Of a DNA stretch of 34,094 nt, positions 19,411 through 28,097 are shown piece after piece. The notes under the pieces were generated by a model that was not told where the DNA came from, searched no databases, and saw only the letters and a list, made by a program, of their open reading frames with translations. The stretch covers positions 1-34,094 of the forward strand of contig CAMCZE010000003.1 of assembly GCA_945885655.1 (NCBI GenBank), written 5' to 3'. This DNA comes from Bacteriovorax stolpii. Its GTDB lineage: Bacteria > Bdellovibrionota > Bacteriovoracia > Bacteriovoracales > Bacteriovoracaceae. Position numbers and translations under genes: made by a program. How positions within the stretch are numbered: position 1 is the first letter of the stretch; every line of letters begins with the position of its first letter.

Positions 19411-20168
19411 AAAAGCTTAATGTCCGTGACATCAGAAAAAGTAAAAATGGAAAACTTCAGGTTCTTACCTGTTATGATTTTCAAACTGCTTCCATGCTTA
19501 ATCAAACAACTCTGGATATGATCCTAGTGGGAGATAGCTTAGGTAACGTGATGCTGGGTTATGACACTACAGTTGAAGTCAGTCTAAAGGAAATGGAGAT
19601 TTTTTCTAAAGCCGTCCGCCGAGGTGCCCCAGATAAGTTTATGATTGTGGATCTGCCTTTTGGTAGTTATTCCACCATCTCTCAAGGCATTTTTTCTGCC
19701 ACAAAACTTTTTCAACAAACAAAAGCTGAGGCCGTAAAACTTGAAGGAGCCTTTCCCTATCAGTTAAAAATGATTGAACGCCTCACTCAAACAGGCATTC
19801 CTGTCATGGGACATATTGGTTTAGTTCCTCAGTCCGTGCATCAACTTGGTGGATATTATGTCCATGGAAAAAATTATGAATCAGCGAAACGAATTATGCA
19901 AGAAGCTAAAGCCTTGGAAGCGGCCGGCGTTTTTTCCGTCGTTTTAGAATGTGTGGAAGAAGGCCTTGCCACTCAAATCACTCAGGCCCTCTCTATTCCT
20001 ACTATCGGTATTGGTTCTGGGCGCAAAACTGACGGACAAGTTTTAGTGATCAATGATCTTTTAAAAATGGGGCCAAACACTCCTCCTAAGTTTTGCACCC
20101 CCATTGCAGATTTATTTCAGGTGAAAAATGACCTCATTAATCAATATTTAGAAGATCAGAGAAAGTAA
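19407..20168 (+). CDS. panB: 3-methyl-2-oxobutanoate hydroxymethyltransferase
   Basis: LTCYDFQTASMLNQTTLDMILVGDSLGNVMLGYDTT; MGHIGLVPQSVHQLGGY. Confidence 0.97.
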   Translation: MKKLNVRDIRKSKNGKLQVLTCYDFQTASMLNQTTLDMILVGDSLGNVMLGYDTTVEVSLKEMEIFSKAVRRGAPDKFMIVDLPFGSYSTISQGIFSATKLFQQTKAEAVKLEGAFPYQLKMIERLTQTGIPVMGHIGLVPQSVHQLGGYYVHGKNYESAKRIMQEAKALEAAGVFSVVLECVEEGLATQITQALSIPTIGIGSGRKTDGQVLVINDLLKMGPNTPPKFCTPIADLFQVKNDLINQYLEDQRK

Positions 20169-20169
20169 G

Positions 20170-20913
20170 ATGCAGGGCCTTGTTACCATTGATTTCGGAA
20201 ACTCACACCCTCATGCAGGCATTTTCCAAAAGCTTGGTGGTCGTTGGTCACTGATTAAAGTTGTGCCTTTTAAAGAGTTACAACTTTTTTTAATTCAGCT
20301 TTTCATGAATCCAAGTAATACCTCCATCGTTTTATGTGATGTCAAACCTCGTGAGGAAGAAATTGAAGGATTAGTTGAACAGGGTTTTCTTATTACGAGA
20401 CTTAAACAGTACTGGAAAGGCCAACGTTTTGCGGGCATGCCTGTTCATTATGCTAATACTCTTGGTGAAGATAGATTAGTTGAAGCATTTTATTGTTATA
20501 AAAAAGATAAAACACCCACTCTTCTTATTGATGCTGGCACTTTTGTCACTATGGATGTGATAAATGCAGATGGATTCATGGGAGGATACATCATTCCAGG
20601 AACAGAAGCCTATTTTGAATCTTATTTAAAAGGTGAACAACTTAAAGATGTGGATCTTGTTCCATACTCAAATCAAAAACTCCCCCAAAAGACAGCTGAC
20701 GCCATGGCCGGAAGTTATCAGGCTTTTGCTGCGCTGGCTAAACAACTTATTCAGGAACACGATCTTAAAAAAGTTGTTTTAACTGGTGGAAAAGGAGCTT
20801 TTTGGGAAGTTTTTTTCACATTTAAGTCAGGAACGGTAGTTGTAGAGTCAGAGCCACATTTGATACACTTGGCCCTCCAATATTGGATGACAACACAGAT
20901 TGAACCGCTATGA
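20170..20913 (+). CDS. coaX: Type III pantothenate kinase-like protein
   Basis: DFGNS (DxGN), LGEDRLVEAF (GxDR), LIDAGTFVTMDVI, GGYIIPG; embedded between panB and coaBC. Confidence 0.85.
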   Translation: MQGLVTIDFGNSHPHAGIFQKLGGRWSLIKVVPFKELQLFLIQLFMNPSNTSIVLCDVKPREEEIEGLVEQGFLITRLKQYWKGQRFAGMPVHYANTLGEDRLVEAFYCYKKDKTPTLLIDAGTFVTMDVINADGFMGGYIIPGTEAYFESYLKGEQLKDVDLVPYSNQKLPQKTADAMAGSYQAFAALAKQLIQEHDLKKVVLTGGKGAFWEVFFTFKSGTVVVESEPHLIHLALQYWMTTQIEPL

Positions 20914-22142
20914 ATTACCTTCTTGCCGTTACCGGATCGATTGCTAGCTACAAAAGCTTTGATGTTGCACGCCAGTTAGTAAAAAATGGTCATCATGTAA
21001 AAGTGATTCTCACTTCCGGCGCACTGGAGTTTATCAAACCAGAAACTTTTCGTTACCTTGGAATCGAGGCCACTTATTTGCCTCAAGATGATTTTAAACC
21101 CGAACATCTCCAGTTAAAAGAAACCGTTCTACATATTGAACTGGCCAAGTGGGCCGATAAATTAATTATCGCTCCTTTAAGTGCGAACACCCTTAACCGC
21201 CTGGCACTTGGTTTAAATAATGATCTTCTAGGAAGTGTCTTTCTAGCTTTTGCACAAAAACCCATTCTCCTTTTTCCTGCCATGAACACGCACATGTGGG
21301 ACAACGCCAGGGTGCAAGAACATGTAGAAAAACTTAAACAACAATTTCGAATTGGATTCATCAATCCTGTTTCAGGACTACTTGCGTGCGGAGACATCGG
21401 CTCAGGAAAATTTCCTGACGTGAGTGCAGTAGTAGACCTCATTGAAACCTTTGAGCCCCTCAAAAAAATGGCAAAAAAAGTTATCATCACCGCTGGTGCT
21501 ACGGCTGCACCTTTGGATCCTGTCCGATATATGACTAATCCATCCAGCGGAAAAATGGGTATGGCCATTGCTGGTTCTTTTTTAAAGGCCGGTTATGATG
21601 TCACCGTTCTTGCTGGCCATCAGTGTTTGCCAGAGATTGAAAACTTTAAAGGTCATCCTCATTTTAAATTGGAAAAAACTGCCACGACCGAACTCATAAA
21701 ACAAGCGGCCATGCGTTTATTTCCTGAAGCTGATTTGTATATCTCCACTGGTGCCATTGCCGACATTGAATTTGATGCTGTTCATACAAAGATAAAAAAA
21801 GAGGCCATGGGCCAGAGCCTTCCTTTTCATCAAGCGGCCGACATCTTAAAGGAAATTTTAAAGCTTCAAAAACCACATCAAAAAGTTGTGAGTTTTGCCG
21901 CTGAAACTGAGACCACGTCAGAAGTTTTCACAGAAAAGATGAATCGTAAACCCGTGGATCTGATGATTGGAAATAAAGTCGCCAATGGACTTATTGGCCA
22001 AGCTCAAGTTGAAGGTTTTCAAAGTCATGATGGCCAATACTTTGTTGTTCAAAAAAATTCCATAAAGGGTCCCATCAGTTTAACAAAAAAAGCGTTAGGT
22101 CTTAAACTTGTTGAATGGTTTGAAGGACAACCTTCATGGTAA
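20910..22142 (+). CDS. coaBC: Bifunctional phosphopantothenoylcysteine decarboxylase / phosphopantothenate-cysteine ligase
   Basis: AVTGSIASYKSFDVARQL; HIELAKWADKLIIAPLSANTLNRLALGLNNDLL; ITAGATAAPLDPVRYMTNPSSGKMG. Confidence 0.96.
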   Translation: MNYLLAVTGSIASYKSFDVARQLVKNGHHVKVILTSGALEFIKPETFRYLGIEATYLPQDDFKPEHLQLKETVLHIELAKWADKLIIAPLSANTLNRLALGLNNDLLGSVFLAFAQKPILLFPAMNTHMWDNARVQEHVEKLKQQFRIGFINPVSGLLACGDIGSGKFPDVSAVVDLIETFEPLKKMAKKVIITAGATAAPLDPVRYMTNPSSGKMGMAIAGSFLKAGYDVTVLAGHQCLPEIENFKGHPHFKLEKTATTELIKQAAMRLFPEADLYISTGAIADIEFDAVHTKIKKEAMGQSLPFHQAADILKEILKLQKPHQKVVSFAAETETTSEVFTEKMNRKPVDLMIGNKVANGLIGQAQVEGFQSHDGQYFVVQKNSIKGPISLTKKALGLKLVEWFEGQPSW

Positions 22143-22993
22143 AATTGATAACATCGACACAAGAGTTACTAAAGACAAGATCAGCTGAAACAGAAGTGAT
22201 CGGTTTTGTGCCCACCATGGGCAATCTCCACGCTGGCCATATCTCACTACTAGAAGCTGCCCTAAAAGATTTTGATCATGTTTATTTTTCGATCTTTGTG
22301 AATCCCACTCAGTTTGGCCCAAATGAAGATTTTAACCAATACCCAAGAACTTTAGAAAAAGATCTCAAACTTATTGAAGACTTATTAATAAATTATCCTG
22401 GCAAAGAGGTCGTGGTTTATTCCCCTAAACATCCGCAGGAAGTTTATACTGATGATATTAAAAATCGAGTGATTAGTGTAAAAGGCCTTAAAGACATTAT
22501 TGAAGGTGCGATTCGACCTGGACATTTTGACGGTGTGGCCACTGTGGTCTTCAGACTTTTTGAGCTGGTGAAACCTTACAAAACCTATTTTGGACTTAAA
22601 GACTATCAACAGTTTTTAGTCATCAAAAGAATGATTCAGGATTTAAATCTACCCATAATGATTCAAGGTATGCCTATCATTCGTGAACCTACCGGCCTTG
22701 CTTTATCAAGCCGCAATCAGTACCTTAGCCCCCAACAAAAAGAAAAGTCGCTGCTCCTTAATTATGGGCTTAAACAAATTGAAGATACTTTAGCGGGAGA
22801 TAAACTAAATATTCCCGTTGCAAGAGAGCTTATCACGAAATTAAAAAATGATTGCAACTGGAACTACCTTGAACTTAGAGATGCTGACACCCTAGATGAA
22901 GATCTTTCATCATCTTCAAAAGTCACTATACTCGGCGTTTACCAATTAGGGACGACACGTCTTTTGGATAACCGTCAAATGGAACTTAAATGA
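22136..22993 (+). CDS. panC: Pantothenate synthetase
   Basis: FVPTMGNLHAGHISLLEAA; FVNPTQFGPNEDFNQYPRTLEKD; FGLKDYQQFLVIKRM. Confidence 0.97.
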   Translation: MVKLITSTQELLKTRSAETEVIGFVPTMGNLHAGHISLLEAALKDFDHVYFSIFVNPTQFGPNEDFNQYPRTLEKDLKLIEDLLINYPGKEVVVYSPKHPQEVYTDDIKNRVISVKGLKDIIEGAIRPGHFDGVATVVFRLFELVKPYKTYFGLKDYQQFLVIKRMIQDLNLPIMIQGMPIIREPTGLALSSRNQYLSPQQKEKSLLLNYGLKQIEDTLAGDKLNIPVARELITKLKNDCNWNYLELRDADTLDEDLSSSSKVTILGVYQLGTTRLLDNRQMELK

Positions 22994-24324
22994 ATCATGA
23001 TGATTACAAATTACCTCTTGGACAAAAAGCTTCATTGGTCTCCATGGTGTGTGATAAGTTTGAAAGTCACTCCACTGCTATTGAAACCAATACCTCATTA
23101 AAAGAACTCAGAGAGTTACTTCGCACCCTAGGGATAGTCGGAGGTGAAGAATACGTTCAAAATAAAAAACAAATTGATTCTGCCACGATGTTAGGGGCCG
23201 GAAAGCTGGAAGAGATCGCCGATGATGCCCGTGCTGAAGGTTCAAGCCTTTTGGTTTTTGATTTTGAACTCACAGCTTCTCAGATCAGAAATATTAAAGA
23301 GATCACTAAACTTGAAGTTGTCGATAGAAATACAGTCATTCTTGAGATTTTCGCTCATCACGCTAGAACCAAAGAGGCGAAGATTCAAATCGAAATCTCC
23401 CGGCTTCAATACCTTCTACCACGCCTCACATCCATGTGGGGTCACTTTTCGAAACAACGTGGCGGTGGTATGGCCGTTGGTGGTGAAGGTGAGCAACAAC
23501 TTGAGCTTGATAGACGGATGGTGCGTGAGCGTATAGAGCACTATAAAAAGCAACTGGAAGAAGTTCAAAAGTCTCGTGAGCAACAAAGAAAAAAAAGACA
23601 AAACCAGGCAGTAACTGCGGCGTTGGTGGGTTATACTAACGCCGGTAAATCATCTTTAATGAACCGTTTATGTAAAGTGAACGTTCTAGAAGAAAACAAA
23701 CTTTTTGCGACCCTTGACTCTACCTTCAGAACACTTAACCCTGATTCAAAACCACCCATGATCATGATTGATACAGTGGGGTTCATTTCTAATTTACCTA
23801 ATACACTCATCCAGGGTTTTAAAACCACACTTGAATCGGCCCTGGAAGCTGATCTACTTCTGGTTGTCTGTGACATCTCCGACCCTAACTATCAAAAGCA
23901 TCTTAAAGTCACACAAGAAGTTCTTAAAGAACTTAAGATTGAAGACAAACAACAGATCATTGTATTCAACAAAAAGGATCTACTCAATGATCCGGTACGT
24001 GCTCGTATCATCATGAGAAATTATCCAAACTCATTTTTAGTCTCTTCCTACAATGAAGAAGATATGAGTAATCTTAGAAATTTTGTCATCAATTATTTTC
24101 TTGCGAAACAAGATCACTATGATCTTTTTGTTCCTTATGAAATGGGTGAAGCCCATTCTAGAATTCGTGCCAACGCAAATATCCTAAATAATATTTCACA
24201 TGAGCAAGGAATTTTTTACCGAATTCGTATACCTGACTTTATTTTTCAACAGTTAGGATTAAATGCATTTATCCTTGGTCCTACGGAAGCAAAAGAGTGG
24301 GAAGAAATAAAAAATTCACTTTAA
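22990..24324 (+). CDS. hflX: GTPase HflX
   Basis: LVGYTNAGKSSLMNRL; DTVGFISNLPNTLIQGFKTTLESA; NKKD. Confidence 0.95.
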   Translation: MNHDDYKLPLGQKASLVSMVCDKFESHSTAIETNTSLKELRELLRTLGIVGGEEYVQNKKQIDSATMLGAGKLEEIADDARAEGSSLLVFDFELTASQIRNIKEITKLEVVDRNTVILEIFAHHARTKEAKIQIEISRLQYLLPRLTSMWGHFSKQRGGGMAVGGEGEQQLELDRRMVRERIEHYKKQLEEVQKSREQQRKKRQNQAVTAALVGYTNAGKSSLMNRLCKVNVLEENKLFATLDSTFRTLNPDSKPPMIMIDTVGFISNLPNTLIQGFKTTLESALEADLLLVVCDISDPNYQKHLKVTQEVLKELKIEDKQQIIVFNKKDLLNDPVRARIIMRNYPNSFLVSSYNEEDMSNLRNFVINYFLAKQDHYDLFVPYEMGEAHSRIRANANILNNISHEQGIFYRIRIPDFIFQQLGLNAFILGPTEAKEWEEIKNSL

Positions 24325-24372
24325 AATTTTGCTTGTATCTATGTCAAAAAAAAATTACGCTTTATCCCCAAA

Positions 24373-24810
24373 ATGAAAAAAACTCGTGTAATTAAAAGAA
24401 AAAGCAGCCTAAAAACGCGTTGGAGTCAACGTGAGGGTAGCTTAAAAGAAAAAAATTTAAACCTCGCTCATCCAGTAGTGAAGGCTTCTTATGTCTGGTC
24501 AATTATTTCAGATCAACTCTGTGATGTTTTAGGATCAGCTGTTCATCATCAGTGGTTCAAACAAGTCAAACCCTTAGTTATCTCTCATAACGTTCTTATA
24601 CTTGAAGTCCCTAATCATTTTAATGCTCAATGGATTCACACTCATTATCATGAACTTGTCGATGTGCTTTTATCTGTGATGGATAAAAAATTAAGTAGTT
24701 TTTTTGTCTCTCAATCAGAAAGACATGTTGCACCGAAGATGGTTGGCCGAGGACCATCAGAAAGCACCGCTCCTGAAATAAAGCGTCAAAACGAAGACGA
24801 GAAAACTTAA
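24373..24810 (+). CDS. Stand-alone DnaA N-terminal (domain I)-like protein
   Basis: VWSIISDQLCDVLGSAVHHQWFKQVKPLVISHNVLILEVPNHFNAQWIHTHYHELVDVLLSVM follows the DnaA domain I pattern; no AAA+ or DNA-binding domain. Confidence 0.75.
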   Translation: MKKTRVIKRKSSLKTRWSQREGSLKEKNLNLAHPVVKASYVWSIISDQLCDVLGSAVHHQWFKQVKPLVISHNVLILEVPNHFNAQWIHTHYHELVDVLLSVMDKKLSSFFVSQSERHVAPKMVGRGPSESTAPEIKRQNEDEKT

Positions 24811-24888
24811 GCTTAGTCCAACGATAAGGACGATTTTATCTTTATCCATGCCTTCATTATAAAGCTAATAAGAAATTAAACCAATACA

Positions 24889-25236
24889 CTAACTGAGTTC
24901 ACCCAAAAAATGCTGAAGCTGCCCATGAACCTTAAAAGGGTCCAATGGTTTTTTTAATTCACCTATTTTATGGGAAATAAAGCCTAATTCTGGTGCCGAT
25001 CCGATAAGAATAAATGGAACCGTTTTAAATTTTTCATATTGCCTCTGAAAGGCCTCTATGCCCTCTAGTGCTGTCTGAGCGTCAAGTATGATCACTTGAG
25101 GCTTAAGATCCTCCACCAAATAATCAAAGTTCTCGACAGAGCTAAGGCCATAAAATGGCAAAGATTTTTGTTTAAAGACTTTCTCGATGAGTTTCGTAGA
25201 AAACTCATTTTTATCAATCCATAGAACTAGACCCAT
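24889..25236 (-). CDS. Degenerate response-regulator receiver-like protein
   Basis: LVLWIDKNEF, PQVIILDAQT, ELKKPLDPFKV follow the REC pattern with substitutions. Confidence 0.6.
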   Translation of the reverse strand: MGLVLWIDKNEFSTKLIEKVFKQKSLPFYGLSSVENFDYLVEDLKPQVIILDAQTALEGIEAFQRQYEKFKTVPFILIGSAPELGFISHKIGELKKPLDPFKVHGQLQHFLGELS

Positions 25237-25285
25237 GACTCTTCATCCTTTGACAAACATAACTCAGGATGTCTACCATCGGGGC

Positions 25286-25561
25286 ATGGAAAATGAAAAG
25301 CTTAAAATCCAAGTTCTCGATGTGAGCTCAAATCAAGTGCTCTTTGAATGCTCTCTGGAGGATTCACAAAAAGCTTATGTTTTCGCCGGTGAAATGGAAG
25401 ATATTGGTTTGCACGTAAAAGTTTTGAACCCAACTTTGGCCGAGACTCTTACCAACTCACTTGGCCTTTCTCATGAAAAGACCTTGGAATATTTTAAAAG
25501 CATGGATCACGAGCTTGAAGAACACGAAGGCTCTTGTTGCGTCGATAATTCTGCCAAATAA
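25286..25561 (+). CDS. Small hypothetical protein (MENEKL start preferred over ORF start at 25187)
   Basis: The upstream ORF portion overlaps the divergent receiver-like gene; ATG at 25286. Confidence 0.55.
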   Translation: MENEKLKIQVLDVSSNQVLFECSLEDSQKAYVFAGEMEDIGLHVKVLNPTLAETLTNSLGLSHEKTLEYFKSMDHELEEHEGSCCVDNSAK

Positions 25562-25607
25562 TTTTTAAACTCAAATGTGTTGGGTCTAAATACGAAAAAT
25601 TGACAAG

Positions 25608-27389
25608 CTAAAATCGGTGCCCATAATGCGCAAAAAGAGACAATGGAGTAGTCGAATAGCCAAATGAATTCTCATACTCCCGATCAAAGACATTTAAAAG
25701 CTGAAACCCCACTTCATCTTTAGTAAATGAGTACTTACATCCTAGATCCAGTATTTCATAACTGGAGAGCTTCACAAAACGATCCTGAACCCTGGGATCA
25801 AGATCAAGTCTTGACCCCATCCATTTCCCTTTGGCAGAAATTTCAAAAGACGCTGTCATGAAATAAATCAATTGTAATTGGGCCGAATTCTGAGGACGTC
25901 TTAATATTTTTGTCTCTTCATCTTTAAAGGTCTGATGAGTAAAACTCGGGGCAATTTGAAAATCTTGACCTTTGATGGTGCTACTTAATTCAACCCCTTC
26001 AACAATAAAGTTACCTTGATTCTGAAATCCTTGGGCCACATTATAAACGATCAAATCGTTTAGACTATTCTGAAATACAGAGACCTCAAAATATTCCGTT
26101 TTACCTATGAGTTCTAGGCCATGATTTTTTTCTGGCACTAAATCCCTGTTCCCAACGGCAAAACCAAAAGATGCTGGGCCATAAAGTTGATAAAGAGACG
26201 GGGCCTTAAAGCCTTGTGAGTACTGGAGCCCTAATTCACTTTTATTTTTATATAAAGCGATCCCTGCTGAACTTGTATCAAATCGACCGTACTTCGAATG
26301 CTGCTCGCTTCGAAGTCCCAACTGATACTTAATAATTTCTTGTTTATAAAAACTCTGTATAAATAATGATTTCAGATCACTTTCTTTCTTAATTGTCTTT
26401 AGATCAAGGTCTTCACGCTCATTTCCTAATCCTGAAAGAATGTGCCAGTCCGAAGAATGATCATACTGATAAAGAAGTTCATGCTGATAAAGGTCACCTT
26501 CAAACTGAGTCAATCCTTGCCCAAGCATCCTTATGGCACGTTGGTGACGACTTAAACCATTTCGAAGCGAGAATGAGGACTTTTCATTAAGTTCATAGTT
26601 TGTCTTCTGCTGCAGAATATACTGATCATTTACACTGTGATCTTTTGTATTCTCAGTAATCCCACCATCCAACTCATTTTTTCCATGTAAATATGAGGCC
26701 AAAAGCTCACTACTCCATTTAGGGTTCCAATGGTGGGCAGAGGAAGAAGTAACCTGAGTAATATCCGCAGCATCACGTTCACGGGCCCTAAATCGTTTGT
26801 CGTTTAAACGGGAAAGTCCATCACTATGAAAACGTGTGGCCGTGAGAGTTCCGTGATGATTTTTGTTTTTCCAGTCTGAAGACAATGATGAGTCGATAGT
26901 TCCAAAACTCCCACCATTTATTTCTAATCTTGTATCAGGGGCATTTTCACCTTTTCTTGTTTTCATCTCGACCTGACCACCTAAAGCATCCGAGCCATAA
27001 AGCACTGCTTGAGGACCCTTATGAACATCTATCTCTGCTAGAAATGGTGATGTAAAAAAAGAAGAATCAAACTGACGGTCATTATTAGAGGGATCATTAA
27101 GTTTTAGCCCATCCAATGTAAATGAAACATGTCTGCTCTCAGTGCCTCTAATAAAATAGGAAACTCTTCCTCCCGGGCCACCATCTTGAACAGTCATTGT
27201 TCCAGACACACTTTCTAACAAAGTGGTGATAGTTGCGTCTTTTTTTTCTTCCAGGGAAATTTTTTTGGAGCTACTAAAACTAAAGGCCGAAACATTTTTA
27301 GTCGCTTTAACTTCAATAGGGGCCAAAATATCTTCGGCAAAAAGCTGATGGGATAAAAAAAGCAATAACCACATTAAGCATACAGACAT
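25608..27389 (-). CDS. btuB: TonB-dependent outer-membrane receptor, BtuB-like
   Basis: Signal peptide; plug domain VSGTMTVQDGGPGGRVSYFIRGTESRHVSFTLDGLKLNDPS; C-terminal aromatic residue; preceded by a cobalamin riboswitch. Confidence 0.88.
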   Translation of the reverse strand: MSVCLMWLLLFLSHQLFAEDILAPIEVKATKNVSAFSFSSSKKISLEEKKDATITTLLESVSGTMTVQDGGPGGRVSYFIRGTESRHVSFTLDGLKLNDPSNNDRQFDSSFFTSPFLAEIDVHKGPQAVLYGSDALGGQVEMKTRKGENAPDTRLEINGGSFGTIDSSLSSDWKNKNHHGTLTATRFHSDGLSRLNDKRFRARERDAADITQVTSSSAHHWNPKWSSELLASYLHGKNELDGGITENTKDHSVNDQYILQQKTNYELNEKSSFSLRNGLSRHQRAIRMLGQGLTQFEGDLYQHELLYQYDHSSDWHILSGLGNEREDLDLKTIKKESDLKSLFIQSFYKQEIIKYQLGLRSEQHSKYGRFDTSSAGIALYKNKSELGLQYSQGFKAPSLYQLYGPASFGFAVGNRDLVPEKNHGLELIGKTEYFEVSVFQNSLNDLIVYNVAQGFQNQGNFIVEGVELSSTIKGQDFQIAPSFTHQTFKDEETKILRRPQNSAQLQLIYFMTASFEISAKGKWMGSRLDLDPRVQDRFVKLSSYEILDLGCKYSFTKDEVGFQLLNVFDREYENSFGYSTTPLSLFAHYGHRF

Positions 27390-27399
27390 ACATATTCCT

Positions 27400-27530
27400 C
27401 CTCGGGATGTCTTTGCTCCTCAAAATGTCGTATCTGACTTCCATTTCTGGTCACAGTTGCGGGACAGTGTTGGATTTACACCAAACTTCCGAGATAAAGG
27501 GAGATGTGGTAGGAACTTAACGCAGTTTTT
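27400..27530 (-). promoter_or_regulatory. Cobalamin riboswitch
   Basis: Minus strand GGAAGTTTGGTGTAAATCCAACACTGTCCCGCAACTGTGA...GAAGTCAGATAC matches B12-riboswitch core elements; SD GAGGAGG just downstream. Boundaries approximate. Confidence 0.85.
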
Positions 27531-27581
27531 TAGATAATGCAAAAGATTAGGTAAATGCCCATCGTTACAAAACTAGCTTAT

Positions 27582-27609
27582 AAATGCCCCTGCATTCGCA
27601 GGGACATTT
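27582..27609 (-). terminator. Hairpin downstream of hpf
   Basis: AAATG(c)CCCTGC-ATTC-GCAGGG(a)CATTT; only a weak T tract follows. Confidence 0.5.
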
Positions 27610-27630
27610 ATATAGATAAAGATTGTTATT

Positions 27631-28014
27631 TTAAGCTGATTCTTCGATTTCATCCGCGGCCGCTTCTTCATCACGGATTTTTTTTCGGATTTCAATGTTT
27701 TTCGGATTATCCGAAGGATCTGTGTGGAGTTTGTTTTTCCAGTGGTCTTTTTGTTTTTCCACCTGGCGTTCGATCTTCTCGATAACAATGTCTAAAGATT
27801 TATACATGTTATCCGAACTCGCTTTTGCAAAAAAATCGAACTTAGGACCATGGACCTTAATATCTGCCCAATGTTGGTTTTCGTGGACCCAGCACACCCA
27901 TTGAACATGAATGTCACCATTAAAATACTTTTCTAATTTTTCAGATTTTTCACGAATGCGCTCATCAAGCGCTGGCGTGTGGTCAAGATGCTTAAAGGAA
28001 ATTTTCAATTTCAT
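27631..28014 (-). CDS. hpf: Ribosome hibernation-promoting factor (HPF/RaiA family)
   Basis: MKLKISFKHLDHTPALDERIREKSEKLEKYF...; located downstream of rpoN. Confidence 0.88.
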   Translation of the reverse strand: MKLKISFKHLDHTPALDERIREKSEKLEKYFNGDIHVQWVCWVHENQHWADIKVHGPKFDFFAKASSDNMYKSLDIVIEKIERQVEKQKDHWKNKLHTDPSDNPKNIEIRKKIRDEEAAADEIEESA

Positions 28015-28097
28015 AATACGTGCCTCAAAAAGTTAGTAATCGGCCACTGAAAACTCTCTCTAACTCGCTTTACGACATTAATACCTCCTCGTAAGGG

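Noticed and set aside
21083-21568. 161-aa antisense ORF inside coaBC
   Set aside because: Fully overlaps a confidently identified gene; composition looks like shadow coding.
23222-23536. 104-aa ORF inside hflX
   Set aside because: Out-of-frame shadow of a conserved GTPase.
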